Assembly (NCBI GenBank): GCA_002427605.1
Contig: DIRT01000023.1
Coordinates: forward strand, 39,331 to 103,330
Direction: 5' to 3'
From: Bacteroidales bacterium UBA5429
Lineage (GTDB): Bacteria; Bacteroidota; Bacteroidia; Bacteroidales; WCHB1-69
Length of the DNA: 64,000 nucleotides
How positions within the stretch are numbered: the first letter of the stretch is position 1; each line of letters starts with the position of its first letter. The translations under genes were made by a program, and so were the position numbers. The notes under the pieces were generated by a model, which was not told the DNA's origin, made no database searches, and saw only the letters and a list, made by a program, of their open reading frames with translations. Below, piece by piece: positions 37,792 to 47,303 of this stretch.

Positions 37792-37970
37792 TAATTTATT
37801 TTAGAGTTAGACGTTAAAAAAACTAAAAAGTTTAATTAGAGGGTAAAAAACAGTAAATCAAAATAATATATCTTGATTTAACCGATAAATAAGAAAAAAA
37901 ATCACATTTCAACTATTTTTTTTGAAGAAATTTAGTCACAATAAACAATAATTTATGCTTTAAATTTCTT

Positions 37971-38050
37971 TTTCTTCTTCTTTTTGAAATAAAAAAAAAG
38001 GGGGGCAGACAAGACTTACCTTTGCGCAATTTTATTCCCCCACTCTCTAA
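37971..38050 (-). repeat. Dispersed G/C-block repeat element, copy B
   Basis: Minus-strand AGAGTGGGG, a 29-nt interval containing AAAGG, CTGCCCCCC, a run of ten T, then AAAAAGAAGAAG. Same layout as copies A, C and D. It lies downstream of ppdK in the sense direction, after that gene's own hairpin terminator. Confidence 0.75.
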
Positions 38051-38077
38051 ATCATACCTTTTTAGATCTGTATTATC

Positions 38078-38107
38078 AATTACGAATTACGGATTACGAA
38101 TTACGGG
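38078..38107. repeat. Short tandem repeat of ATTACGA-type units
   Basis: AATTACG, AATTACGG, ATTACG, AATTACGGG in series. The 16-nt sequence starting ATCAATTACG also occurs in the same position relative to repeat copy D (complement of 42450-42467). Confidence 0.65.
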
Positions 38108-38113
38108 AAAATA

Positions 38114-38142
38114 AAAAATGGGCTCTTACGAACCCATTTTTA
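38114..38142 (-). terminator. ppdK intrinsic terminator
   Basis: Hairpin with arms AAAAATGGG and CCCATTTTT around a ten-base loop, about 25 nt after the ppdK stop codon. Confidence 0.85.
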
Positions 38143-38165
38143 TCATTTATTGTTAGTTTATAGTC

Positions 38166-40904
38166 TTAACTATTGCAACCTTTGCAGCCTGCTTTACTTT
38201 CCTTAACGGAAGCTTGCGCTGCTGCCAGACGAGCTACAGGAACTCTAAATGGAGAACAAGAAACATAAGTTAATCCTGTATTAAAGAAAAACTCAACTGA
38301 TGCAGGGTCTCCACCATGCTCTCCACAAACACCAATCTTCAAGTTAGGTTTAGTCGCTCTTCCTAGAGTAACTCCGGTACGAACCAATTGTCCAACACCT
38401 CCTTGATCGATAGTGTTAAATGGGTCATTGTCAATAATATGCTCATCAACATACTTACTAACAATGGTATTCACGTCATCTCTGGAGAATCCGAAAGTCA
38501 TCTGGGTCAAGTCATTAGTACCAAATGAGAAGAAGTCTGCCAATTGAGCAATCTCATCAGCAACGAGAGTAGCACGTGGAGTTTCAATCATAGTTCCATA
38601 AGTGTAGCTAATTTCAACTCCCATACTCTTCTCAACTTCTGCATGGATTTGATCAGCGATCACTTTTTGGTGTTGTAACTCAGCTAAATTCACTGTCAAT
38701 GGCACCATAATCTCTAATTGAGGATGTTGTCCCTCTTTCATTAACTCAGCAGTAGCTTGGAATAGCGCACGATATTGAGTAGCAGTTACTTCAGGATACA
38801 TAATACCCAAACGAACACCACGAAGTCCCATCATGGGGTTAGTTTCGTGAAGTGCTTCGATTCTGCTCTTAATCACCTCATAAGGCAAGCCTGTTTCTTT
38901 TGCTAATTCGCGTTGTTTATCTTCAGTTTGCGGAACAAACTCATGTAAAGGTGGGTCCATCAAACGGAAAGTTACGGGTTTACCGTCCATTACTTTCATG
39001 GTTCCCTTTACAGCTTTCAAAATATAAGGCTCTAGTTCATTTAAAGCAGCTTCTCTTTCTTCTGTATTGGTAGCTAAAATCATGTTACGTAATTTAGCCA
39101 ATGGCTCTTCGCTATTCTTACCGTAGAACATGTGCTCGATACGGAATAACCCGATACCTTCAGCACCAAAATCTAAAGCTCTTTGTGCATCTTCGGGAGT
39201 ATCAGCATTGGTACGTACGCCCATTGTTCTGTACTCATCCACAATAGCCATAAACTCCTGGAATCTTGGACTTTCAGTTTGATCCATAGTTGCAACTTCT
39301 TGGTCATAAACCCATCCTTTTGTACCATTCAAGCTTAGTAGGTCACCTTCTTTGAATGATTTATCTCCAATTTTAAGTGTTCCTTTATCCAGATCAATAT
39401 GCACGGCATCGCAACCAACGATACAGCATTTACCCCAACCACGGGCAACCAATGCGGCGTGCGAAGTCATTCCTCCTCTGGCAGTCAAAATTCCTACTGC
39501 TGCACTCATACCTTCTACGTCTTCCGGATTAGTTTCTTCACGAACCAGGATTGCTTTTTTCTTAGCACGTTGGTATTCCATTGCTTTTTCGCTGGTGAGT
39601 GCGATATAACCGACTGCTCCACCGGGACCTGCTGGTAATCCTTTTGCAATCACATCAAATTTCTCTTCACTACGTGGGTCTAGAATAGGGTGTAACAACT
39701 CATCCAACTGAGCGGGTTGTACTCTCATTACCACTTCTTTTTTATCGATTAAACCTTCATGAAGCATATCCAAAGCCATATTTAGAGCTGCAACTCCGGT
39801 ACGTTTACCAACACGGCATTGTAGCATATAAAGCTTTCCATCCTGAATTGTAAACTCAATATCCAGCATATCTTTGTATGCTTTTTCCAATGTAATACGA
39901 ATATCATTCAACTCCTTGTAAGTCTCAGGCATTAATTCCTGCATAGAGTGGAGATGTTTATTTTGCTCATTTTTAGTATCATCATTAAGGGGGTTAGGAG
40001 TACGTATACCTGCTACCACATCCTCTCCCTGCGCATTAACGAGCCACTCTCCATAAAATTTATTATCACCAACGGCGGGGTCACGGGTGAAAGCTACACC
40101 GGTAGCAGATCCTTCGCCCATATTACCGAACACCATCGCTTGAACGTTAACAGCAGTACCCCAATCATCCGGAATATTTTCGATACGACGGTAAGAAACA
40201 GCTTTTTTACCATTCCAGCTCTTGAAAACCGCTTTGATACTTCCCTCTAATTGTGCTTTAGCATCATCCGGAAACTCAACTCCCAAAACTTTTTTAACAG
40301 TAGCTTTAAAATCATTGGATAGTTGCTCCAAGTCTTCAGCAGTCATGTCAGTATCTGATGTGTACCCTTTTGCTTTTTTGAAAGCATCCAACTGATCATC
40401 TAAAATTTTGCGGATTCCCACACCTTCTGCAGGCTCTAATCCTTCTGCTTTTTCCATTACCACATCAGCATACATCATAATCAAACGACGATATGAGTCA
40501 TATACAAAACGAGGATTATTAGTTTTCTTAATCAAACCGGGGATAGTGTTGGAACTCAAACCAATGTTCAATACAGTATCCATCATACCGGGCATTGATG
40601 CACGTGCTCCGGAACGTGAAGAAAGCAATAATGGATTAACAGGGTCATCATATTTTAGTCCCATGTTAGCTTCTACCGATTTCATACCTTCCCATACTTG
40701 ATCCATGGTACCGGCAGGTAGTTGCTCATTATTTTTATAGTAGTCTGTACAACATTCAGTAGTGATTGTCATACCGGCAGGTACCGGTAACCCCAAAAGA
40801 CACATTTCGGCAAGATTGGCACCCTTACCACCCAACAAATTTTTCATGTCAGCTCTTCCTTCAGCAGTCTTTCCTCCAAAGGTGTAAACATACTTTTTAC
40901 TCAT
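38166..40904 (-). CDS. ppdK: Pyruvate, phosphate dikinase
   Basis: A 912-residue cytoplasmic enzyme interconverting pyruvate, ATP and phosphate with PEP, AMP and pyrophosphate; a key glycolytic or gluconeogenic step in anaerobic Bacteroidales. N-terminal ATP-grasp domain (KNLLGGKGANLAEM; SRSGARASMPGMMDTVLN), central swivelling phospho-His domain (LTARGGMTSHAALVARGWG, catalytic His in TSHAA) and C-terminal PEP/pyruvate TIM barrel (FGTNDLTQMTFGFSRDD; catalytic Cys in GVCGEHGGD). It ends in a small Cys motif (GCKGCNS). Length and motifs are complete. Pyrophosphate removal by ppa would pull the reaction; the two are not adjacent. Confidence 0.97.
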   Translation of the reverse strand: MSKKYVYTFGGKTAEGRADMKNLLGGKGANLAEMCLLGLPVPAGMTITTECCTDYYKNNEQLPAGTMDQVWEGMKSVEANMGLKYDDPVNPLLLSSRSGARASMPGMMDTVLNIGLSSNTIPGLIKKTNNPRFVYDSYRRLIMMYADVVMEKAEGLEPAEGVGIRKILDDQLDAFKKAKGYTSDTDMTAEDLEQLSNDFKATVKKVLGVEFPDDAKAQLEGSIKAVFKSWNGKKAVSYRRIENIPDDWGTAVNVQAMVFGNMGEGSATGVAFTRDPAVGDNKFYGEWLVNAQGEDVVAGIRTPNPLNDDTKNEQNKHLHSMQELMPETYKELNDIRITLEKAYKDMLDIEFTIQDGKLYMLQCRVGKRTGVAALNMALDMLHEGLIDKKEVVMRVQPAQLDELLHPILDPRSEEKFDVIAKGLPAGPGGAVGYIALTSEKAMEYQRAKKKAILVREETNPEDVEGMSAAVGILTARGGMTSHAALVARGWGKCCIVGCDAVHIDLDKGTLKIGDKSFKEGDLLSLNGTKGWVYDQEVATMDQTESPRFQEFMAIVDEYRTMGVRTNADTPEDAQRALDFGAEGIGLFRIEHMFYGKNSEEPLAKLRNMILATNTEEREAALNELEPYILKAVKGTMKVMDGKPVTFRLMDPPLHEFVPQTEDKQRELAKETGLPYEVIKSRIEALHETNPMMGLRGVRLGIMYPEVTATQYRALFQATAELMKEGQHPQLEIMVPLTVNLAELQHQKVIADQIHAEVEKSMGVEISYTYGTMIETPRATLVADEIAQLADFFSFGTNDLTQMTFGFSRDDVNTIVSKYVDEHIIDNDPFNTIDQGGVGQLVRTGVTLGRATKPNLKIGVCGEHGGDPASVEFFFNTGLTYVSCSPFRVPVARLAAAQASVKESKAGCKGCNS

Positions 40905-40961
40905 TTTTTCTAAATTTTAAAGTGTTAATTATATGTGAATTATCATTTCTTTTTAAAACGT

Positions 40962-40970
40962 GCAAAGATA
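40962..40970 (-). promoter_or_regulatory. -7 promoter element for ppdK
   Basis: Minus-strand TATCTTTGC, an exact match, about 58 nt before the ppdK ATG. Confidence 0.6.
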
Positions 40971-41062
40971 CTAAAAAAAAATGAGATTTTGGGTAATGAA
41001 TCTCTGATATTTTATGAGTTAAAAAATAAAACTAAAAATAGAGTTAATCCAAAAAAAAGAGG

Positions 41063-41071
41063 TATTTTTGC
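41063..41071 (+). promoter_or_regulatory. -7 promoter element for the UDP-sugar dehydrogenase gene
   Basis: TATTTTTGC, an exact TAnnTTTGC match 29 nt before the ATG at 41100. Confidence 0.6.
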
Positions 41072-41099
41072 AGTTTACACTGACACGTAAAGAGCTAAC

Positions 41100-42407
41100 A
41101 TGAAAAAAGAGATTTTATCAAAAATAGAAAACAACAAAGAGGTAGTTGGAATTATTGGTTTAGGTTATGTCGGACTACCATTAGCAGTTAATTTTGCCGA
41201 AGCCGGAGTCAACACATTGGGGTTTGACAAAAATCAAAAAAAAGTGGACATGATCAATCATGGCGACAACTACATTGGGGATATCCGCGATGCGGTATTG
41301 CGCAGTGTTGTGATTGATGAGCACTTTTTAGAGGCCACTACCGACTTCTCGCGCATCCGCGAGTGCGATGCTCTGCTGATCTGTGTTCCCACACCACTCG
41401 ACAAGTTTCGCAAGCCCGACATGAGCTATATCGAAAATGCATGTATCGAGATTGGACAAAATATGACCCCGGGGACTTTTATCTGTTTGGAAAGCACCAC
41501 CTACCCTACTACTACTGAAAATTTCATGCTTCCCATCATTGAGCGTGAAAGCGGTCTGAAAGTAGGAAAAGAGTTCTGGATGGCTTACTCTCCCGAACGG
41601 GTGGATCCCGGAAATATCAACTTCCACACCCGCAACACACCCAAAGTGATTGGCGGATATACTCCCGATGGACTGGAAATTGGGATCAAACTCTACAGCA
41701 AAGCGATCGAAACGCTTCATCCTGTTTCCTCACCACGGGTTGCAGAGATGGTCAAGATACTTGAAAACACTTATCGCTTGATTAACATCAGCTTAATCAA
41801 TGAGTTAGCGCTATTATCAGGCAAAATGGGCATCAACATTTGGGAGGTGATTGAAGCAGCTAAAACCAAACCATTCGGATTTCAGGCTTTCTATCCCGGA
41901 CCCGGTATTGGTGGGCACTGCATTCCACTTGACCCGTTTTATTTGGAGCATATCGCCAAACAGTACGATTTTGACCTCAGCATGATTCACACGGCAGGGC
42001 ACATCAATATGCGGATGCCGCACTATATGTATATCAAGATAGCCACAGCATTGAACAAACACCAAAAATCGGTGAATGGAAGTAAACTCCTCTTTTTAGG
42101 TGTGGCTTATAAACCCAACATTAACGACGATAGGGAATCACCTGCTTTAGAGATTATGGATATTGTGGCTCACAAGGGAGGAATCATCTCCTATAACGAT
42201 CCGCACATTCCGCATGTGAAAACAAACAAAGGACATGTTTACAACTCTATAGAACTCACCCAAGAAGCGATTAAAAATGCGGACTGTGTTGTGCTCACTA
42301 CCAATCACTCCGCTTTTGATGTGGAAATGGTCAAAAAGCATGCCAAAATGATTGTGGATATGCGCAATATGATCCCTGAAGGGGGCGAAAATGTTTATAA
42401 ATTGTAA
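41100..42407 (+). CDS. Nucleotide-sugar dehydrogenase (UDP-N-acetylglucosamine 6-dehydrogenase, WbpA-type)
   Basis: A 435-residue cytoplasmic enzyme that oxidises the C6 hydroxyl of a UDP-N-acetylhexosamine to the uronic acid with two NAD+, supplying surface polysaccharides. NAD-binding Rossmann motif GIIGLGYVGLPLA (residues 17-29), CVPTPLD, ESTTYPTTT, the active-site Cys in GPGIGGHCIPLDP, and the C-terminal GVAYKPNINDDRESPA. WbpA-type is a better fit than WecC by overall feel, but this is not decisive. The gene stands alone, without epimerases or glycosyltransferases. Its base composition is noticeably richer in G+C (37 of 60 bases in 41341-41400) than the flanking genes, a possible sign of transfer or of strong codon preference. 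Confidence 0.88.
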   Translation: MKKEILSKIENNKEVVGIIGLGYVGLPLAVNFAEAGVNTLGFDKNQKKVDMINHGDNYIGDIRDAVLRSVVIDEHFLEATTDFSRIRECDALLICVPTPLDKFRKPDMSYIENACIEIGQNMTPGTFICLESTTYPTTTENFMLPIIERESGLKVGKEFWMAYSPERVDPGNINFHTRNTPKVIGGYTPDGLEIGIKLYSKAIETLHPVSSPRVAEMVKILENTYRLINISLINELALLSGKMGINIWEVIEAAKTKPFGFQAFYPGPGIGGHCIPLDPFYLEHIAKQYDFDLSMIHTAGHINMRMPHYMYIKIATALNKHQKSVNGSKLLFLGVAYKPNINDDRESPALEIMDIVAHKGGIISYNDPHIPHVKTNKGHVYNSIELTQEAIKNADCVVLTTNHSAFDVEMVKKHAKMIVDMRNMIPEGGENVYKL

Positions 42408-42449
42408 AATCAATTCTTCATTCTTCCTTCTACCTTCTTCCTTGTAAAA

Positions 42450-42467
42450 CCGTAATTCGTAATTGAT
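42450..42467. repeat. Short ATTACG repeat near element copy D
   Basis: CCGTAATTCGTAATTGAT; its complement contains ATCAATTACGAATTACGG, the same sequence found beside copy B. Confidence 0.55.
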
Positions 42468-42490
42468 CACAATTTCTCCCAATGGGATGG

Positions 42491-42580
42491 AATTCCAGAG
42501 TGGGGTGGGAACATAACTAAAAAGGGGAACATGATCTGCCCCCTGTTTATTTATATTTCCAAAAGAAGAAAAAAAAGAAA
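42491..42580 (+). repeat. Dispersed G/C-block repeat element, copy D
   Basis: Plus-strand CCAGAGTGGGG, a 30-nt interval with CTAAAAAGG, CTGCCCCC, a T-rich tract and AAAAGAAGAAAAA. It sits between two convergent genes, 84 nt after the stop of the UDP-sugar dehydrogenase gene in the sense direction. It is the most diverged copy (GTGGGAAC replaces AAATAATA at the start of the interval). Confidence 0.72.
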
Positions 42581-42594
42581 ATAGAAGAGGCTCT

Positions 42595-43611
42595 CTATTT
42601 CAATGAGTACACAATTCCGACTCCAATGATTTCTTTGAACTGGACTCTTCGAATGCGTGTTCTGGGTTGATCCATACCGTTCTCCCACTCGTCAAATCGC
42701 ACTTTTTCGTTGTATTTGAGTGAGGTTGAGACCCTGAACTGTAACATTTTCAAGAACTGATATGAGAGGGTTAAATCCCAATCGACCTTGAAGTTACCGA
42801 ACTTTTGAATTGGATCCTTGTAGGGTGTATAGAGTTCCAATACCGTTGCTAATTTCAAATCTTTAACCAATTCCTTATTGAGATTAATCTTCACTTTTGG
42901 TCCAACGGTTGTGATGCTCCTTTTCTCTACAGGAACGCCATAATCAGCTCTTAGCAACGAATCATAGCAACTGGTAACCAACCCGGCGGCAGGCGAAAAA
43001 TAAACCGATAACCAATCCTTATATTTCCAATCCACCCCAATAGAAATATCCGTATAGGCCGGGGCTAAGAAATTGGAAACCCGCTTGGGTTCGGGCAATG
43101 CCGGATGCTGTTGCGGATAACGAAAGCCCAATGCATGATAGGATTTAAACGTCATCAATCCGGTAACGTAAATATTATTTGCAACTTTATAACCAAACTT
43201 GGATGCAAAATTGATTTTATCTGTAGATTTTCTCCATACTGGTAATAATTCCGATGAATACATAATACCCAATTCTGCATCCCACTGCGATTCCCAAGAG
43301 AGCTTATCTTTTTGATAAAGTAATTGTACTTTTGAAAAAAGCACTGCATCAAAATGTTTATACCCACCATCTGTCCAGTTCCACTGGTCTGTTTGAGCTA
43401 AATTGAGTCCTATTTCGCCTATAAGTTTCCAATAATCCAACCAATAATAATATCCATTACTTTCATAAACCGGTTTTAAATCCAATGTTTTTAAATTTTG
43501 ATCGGGTAATTCCTGTTTCACCACATCCTGAGAAAAGATTGGTTGATAAAACAGAAGAAATAGAATAACAACTTCTATTTTAAACAGATCTATCCAATCT
43601 ATTCGTTTCAT
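42595..43611 (-). CDS. DUF3078 family outer-membrane protein
   Basis: A 338-residue protein with a signal-type N-terminus (hydrophobic residues 8-27, ending IFSQ) and a beta-barrel-like remainder (WKLIGEIGLNLAQTDQWNWTDGG, SWESQWDAELGIMYSS, LSVYFSPAAGLVTSC, and a C-terminal VGIVYSLK). These are the landmarks of DUF3078, a Bacteroidota family without assigned function. The Met at 43611 directly follows the stop of the arginase-fold gene (43612), so the two are translationally coupled. Predicted location is the outer membrane. Confidence 0.8.
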   Translation of the reverse strand: MKRIDWIDLFKIEVVILFLLFYQPIFSQDVVKQELPDQNLKTLDLKPVYESNGYYYWLDYWKLIGEIGLNLAQTDQWNWTDGGYKHFDAVLFSKVQLLYQKDKLSWESQWDAELGIMYSSELLPVWRKSTDKINFASKFGYKVANNIYVTGLMTFKSYHALGFRYPQQHPALPEPKRVSNFLAPAYTDISIGVDWKYKDWLSVYFSPAAGLVTSCYDSLLRADYGVPVEKRSITTVGPKVKINLNKELVKDLKLATVLELYTPYKDPIQKFGNFKVDWDLTLSYQFLKMLQFRVSTSLKYNEKVRFDEWENGMDQPRTRIRRVQFKEIIGVGIVYSLK

Positions 43612-44793
43612 TTAGTGATTAAATTTTTTAAAAGCATTCCACCAACGATCTGAAATCATATCTTTACAAGCCATATCATAATCTCTCTTAGAACAGGGGA
43701 GATAATATTTTTGAACCACCTGAGATTGTTTACTTGTAACAGGTACAATAACCCACCATCTTCCCGATCTTTTACTTTTAAAAAAGACCAAATCTTCAAC
43801 ATGCCCTGATACCGGAACACTGTATTTCAAGTATTGATCTTTCTCTTTAAAGTGGGTATCCCCTATCCTGCGTCTAAACCCTTCAATAAAATACCAAATT
43901 ACATGAGCAATCAGTTGAGATGTTTGATCTTGATAATCTATGGAAGGACTATACTCATATATTCCGATGGAAGAGAGTTTATCACTCACACCGGCATACA
44001 TTGCAATTTGGCACAATTCTTCACCATAAAATCCGTGTGGTGAGCTATGTGGATGTCCAGGTGCATCCCCTTTTCTAACGCAGGATATATCAATGGAAAG
44101 CAGATCCGCATTTCTGACAATCGGTTCTACCTCTTCCATATCTTGTCTAATTAAACCCAATCGATAGGTCTCAAAAAAGAGACTTTCCATCTCTTTCACC
44201 TCTCTTGGGGAGTTGAGGTAAGTTTGATATCCAACCTGAGCATAATTGAACAGATAGCTGGGCTCCTCCAACAGAATCGATGTCAGGTAGGATTGAGAGT
44301 TCATTTTAGGGGCATTGGGATTTAGATCAAAAAGGGAGTCGACAGAGACCATGTTAACCACCTGTTCCATTTTTTGATACGCCATATAGTTTGCGAACAC
44401 CAAATCGTTTCCTCCTCCCAATATTATAGGAACCACATCCCTCTCGATAAAGAAAACCAAAACCTCGGAAAGGATTTCATAGGTATCTTCACATGTTTCT
44501 CCAATTTTCAGATTTCCTAAATCCACTATAGAGAGAGCAGTTCCCCATGAATAGAGTTTATAAAACTGTTTTCTGATCTCATCGGGTGCAAAAATAGCCC
44601 CTTCATTTCCAACTGTATTGCGTGCTTCAGGAACTCCAATAATAGCCAATTGGTAGGTGTTATCCATCCAATTCTTCTGATAATGGGCAAAATGGGTATG
44701 TGCATTAACGATTAATGTAGGATCACCCTGTTGGAGATCTTTTATTTTCTCCAAAGGATAGGGTTCAAAAAAACTTAAAACATCCATTTTCAT
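43612..44793 (-). CDS. Arginase/formiminoglutamase-fold protein with incomplete metal site
   Basis: A 393-residue protein with the overall order of the ureohydrolase superfamily (NTVGNEGAIFAPDEIR, VVPIILGGG, SVDSLFDLNP, NADLLSIDIS). However, three of six canonical Mn ligands are replaced: GGDH reads GGGND (126-130, His to Asn), DAHAD reads DSLFD (152-156, His to Leu) and SxDxD reads SIDIS (233-237, Asp to Ser). A C-terminal extension (about 330-393) is Lys/Trp-rich and unlike classical arginases. Catalytic ureohydrolase activity is therefore doubtful; a scaffold or regulatory role is inferred. The stop of topA overlaps this start by one base, and the DUF3078 gene follows immediately. Confidence 0.85.
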   Translation of the reverse strand: MKMDVLSFFEPYPLEKIKDLQQGDPTLIVNAHTHFAHYQKNWMDNTYQLAIIGVPEARNTVGNEGAIFAPDEIRKQFYKLYSWGTALSIVDLGNLKIGETCEDTYEILSEVLVFFIERDVVPIILGGGNDLVFANYMAYQKMEQVVNMVSVDSLFDLNPNAPKMNSQSYLTSILLEEPSYLFNYAQVGYQTYLNSPREVKEMESLFFETYRLGLIRQDMEEVEPIVRNADLLSIDISCVRKGDAPGHPHSSPHGFYGEELCQIAMYAGVSDKLSSIGIYEYSPSIDYQDQTSQLIAHVIWYFIEGFRRRIGDTHFKEKDQYLKYSVPVSGHVEDLVFFKSKRSGRWWVIVPVTSKQSQVVQKYYLPCSKRDYDMACKDMISDRWWNAFKKFNH

Positions 44794-47282
44794 TATTTTT
44801 TCTTAGAAAATCTTTTTTTCGCAGTTGGCGTTGTATTTTTAATAATATCCAAACACTCCTGATAAGTTAACTTTTCAGCCACAACCCCTTTAGGAAGCTT
44901 GAAGTTATCCGTTCCATTAGTCAGGTAGGGACCATATCTTCCATTCATCACTTTTATATTCTTATCTTCTTCAAAATCAAGGATTAGATTTTTAGTTTTA
45001 CTATTTTTTATCCATGCAATCGCGTCATCCAGTGATAACTCTGAAGGAATAACGCCTTTTTCCAGGGTAATATTTTGTGAGTCGTATTTAATGTATGGAC
45101 CGTACCTACCCACAATGACATGAACTTCATGTCCATTATACTCTCCCAACAGTCGGGGTGCTCTTTCAGCATCGATCTTCTTTTTATTCTCTATCAACTC
45201 AATAGCTCTGTCGTAATCCACCTCATTTGGGTCTTCGGTTTTAGGTATAGAAGCAAAGTTATTGCCATATTTTACATAGGGTCCAAATCTTCCAATACCC
45301 ACTACTACATCTTCATTTTCATAAATCCCAACAGTTTTGGGAAGTTTAAAAAGATCCAGTGCTTCTTCCAGAGTAATGGTGTCAATAAATTGCGTATCCT
45401 TCATTCTTGCATAGGTTGGCTTTTGTTCATCATCGTTTTCTCCAATTTGAACCATAGGACCATATTTACCCAACTTAGCATAAACATTTGCAGAAGTTTT
45501 AGGATCTTTTCCCAACAATCTTTCACGATTAGCACGGGATGTATTTTGCATTGCATCATTTACAGATTCATGGAACTCTTTATAAAAAGTGTCAATCATT
45601 TTCTTCCAGGATTTTCCCCCTTCAGCAATTTCATCAAACTCTTTTTCCACCTCTGCAGTAAAGCCATAATCCAGAATATTCTCAAAGTTCTGTTGCAAAT
45701 AATCATTTACCACTATTCCTATATCTGTTGGAAACAGTTTATCTTTCTCAGCACCAAATTTTTCCTTTTTGGACATTTCAGTAACCTGATTATTTTTTAA
45801 CACCAATTGCAAATACTCTCTATCCTGACCTGGTCTGTTGCTTTTAACCACGTATTCTCTCTTTTGGATTGTCGTAATTGTAGGAGCGTAAGTTGAAGGT
45901 CTTCCAATACCCAGATCTTCCAATTTTTTTACCAAACTGGCTTCAGTATATCGGGCAGGTGGTTGTGAGAATCTTTGTGTTGCATGAATCTCTTTATTGA
46001 TCACTGTTTCTCCTTTTTTCAATGGAGGCAACCAGCCTTTTACTTCTTCTTCCTCATCATCTTTAGACTCTGAATAGACTTTTAAAAAACCCTGGAACAG
46101 AATCACCTCTCCATTGGCAACAAACTTTTCTTCTCTGTTGGGAACGGGTATATTAATCGTTGTTTTTTCGATTTCTGCATCACTCATCTGAGAGGCAATC
46201 GCTCTTTTCCAGATTAGATCATACAATCTTTTAGCCGAAGCATCACCGGAAATGGTATGATTTTTAATATTTGTCGGTCTTATCGCTTCGTGTGCTTCTT
46301 GAGCTCCTTTTATTTTACTTCTATATTTTCTGGTTTTAGAATACTCTTTACCATACAATTGAATGATCTCCTCTTTGAAACTTTCTATTGCAAAATCGGA
46401 AAGGTTAACAGAGTCTGTTCTCATATAGGTAATATAACCGGCCTCGTATAACTGCTGAGCTACCACCATAGTTTTACTCACTGAAAAGCCTAATTTCCTA
46501 GAAGCTTCCTGTTGCAATGTTGAAGTTGTAAACGGAGCGGCGGGAGATCTTCTTGCAGGGGATTTCTCAATCCCATCGATTACAAACTGTGCATTAATAC
46601 AACTATTTAAAAAGTCTAAAGATTCCTCTTTTGTGTCAAACCTTTTGTTCAAAACCGCTTCAAACTGATGTTGTTTGGATTGATCCGCAAAAAAGTCTCC
46701 AACAACTCTATAGTTTGATGTAATATCAAAGTCAATAATTTCTCTTTCTCTTTCAATAATCAATTTAACAGCAACCGACTGAACTCGTCCTGCTGAAAGT
46801 TGGGGTTTAACCTTTCTCCACAAAACTGGTGATAATTCAAATCCAACCAATCTATCCAAAACCCTTCTGGCTTGTTGAGCATTTACTAAATCAATATCCA
46901 GATCACGAGGTGATTGGATCGCTTTTTCTATTGCAGATTTTGTAATTTCATGAAAAACAATTCTTTTGGTTTTTTCTTTCGGAATTCCAATCGCCTCCAT
47001 TAAGTGCCAAGAGATTGCTTCACCCTCACGGTCATCATCCGTTGCCAATAAAACCAACTCAGCCTTGTCCGCCATTTTTTTAAGATCTTGAATCATCTTT
47101 TTCTTCTCCGGGATCACCTCGTACTGAGGTGCAAATCCACCGGAAATATCGATTCCCATCTCTTTTTGAGGTAAATCTCTAACGTGTCCTTTACTGGAAA
47201 CTACCTCGTATTGGTTGTCAATAAATTTTTGAATAGTTTTAGCCTTGGCAGGTGACTCTACAATAATTAAATTCTTGTACAT
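44793..47282 (-). CDS. topA: DNA topoisomerase I
   Basis: An 829-residue type IA topoisomerase that relaxes negative supercoils. N-terminal Toprim domain (NLIIVESPAKAKTI; LATDDDREGEAISWHL), catalytic Tyr in YITYMRTDSVNLS, and IGRPSTYAPTITTIQ. The Cys zinc fingers of E. coli are absent. Instead, the C-terminus carries four short repeats containing GxYGPxIxxG (for example GRFGPYVKYG and GRYGPYIKYD), ending in a basic TAKKRFSKKK tail. This arrangement is typical of Bacteroidota TopA. The arginase-fold gene follows with a one-base overlap. Confidence 0.95.
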   Translation of the reverse strand: MYKNLIIVESPAKAKTIQKFIDNQYEVVSSKGHVRDLPQKEMGIDISGGFAPQYEVIPEKKKMIQDLKKMADKAELVLLATDDDREGEAISWHLMEAIGIPKEKTKRIVFHEITKSAIEKAIQSPRDLDIDLVNAQQARRVLDRLVGFELSPVLWRKVKPQLSAGRVQSVAVKLIIEREREIIDFDITSNYRVVGDFFADQSKQHQFEAVLNKRFDTKEESLDFLNSCINAQFVIDGIEKSPARRSPAAPFTTSTLQQEASRKLGFSVSKTMVVAQQLYEAGYITYMRTDSVNLSDFAIESFKEEIIQLYGKEYSKTRKYRSKIKGAQEAHEAIRPTNIKNHTISGDASAKRLYDLIWKRAIASQMSDAEIEKTTINIPVPNREEKFVANGEVILFQGFLKVYSESKDDEEEEVKGWLPPLKKGETVINKEIHATQRFSQPPARYTEASLVKKLEDLGIGRPSTYAPTITTIQKREYVVKSNRPGQDREYLQLVLKNNQVTEMSKKEKFGAEKDKLFPTDIGIVVNDYLQQNFENILDYGFTAEVEKEFDEIAEGGKSWKKMIDTFYKEFHESVNDAMQNTSRANRERLLGKDPKTSANVYAKLGKYGPMVQIGENDDEQKPTYARMKDTQFIDTITLEEALDLFKLPKTVGIYENEDVVVGIGRFGPYVKYGNNFASIPKTEDPNEVDYDRAIELIENKKKIDAERAPRLLGEYNGHEVHVIVGRYGPYIKYDSQNITLEKGVIPSELSLDDAIAWIKNSKTKNLILDFEEDKNIKVMNGRYGPYLTNGTDNFKLPKGVVAEKLTYQECLDIIKNTTPTAKKRFSKKK

Positions 47283-47303
47283 ATAGTATTTTATTTTTAT
47301 ATT

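Larger units (their letters stand above)
37699..38165. other. 467-nt gene-free region between the lipoprotein array and ppdK
   Basis: A/T-rich sequence with no supported gene. It holds the promoter element at 37783-37791, repeat copy B (37971-38050), a short tandem repeat of ATTACGA-type units (38078-38107) and the ppdK terminator (38114-38142). The stretch 37800-37960 shows nothing I can name. Confidence 0.7.

Noticed and set aside
45120..45800. 226-residue plus-strand frame antisense to topA.
   Set aside because: Its composition (Ile, Phe, Ser, Tyr rich) is what the complement of an A/T-rich gene gives, it has no family resemblance, and topA is clearly the coding strand.
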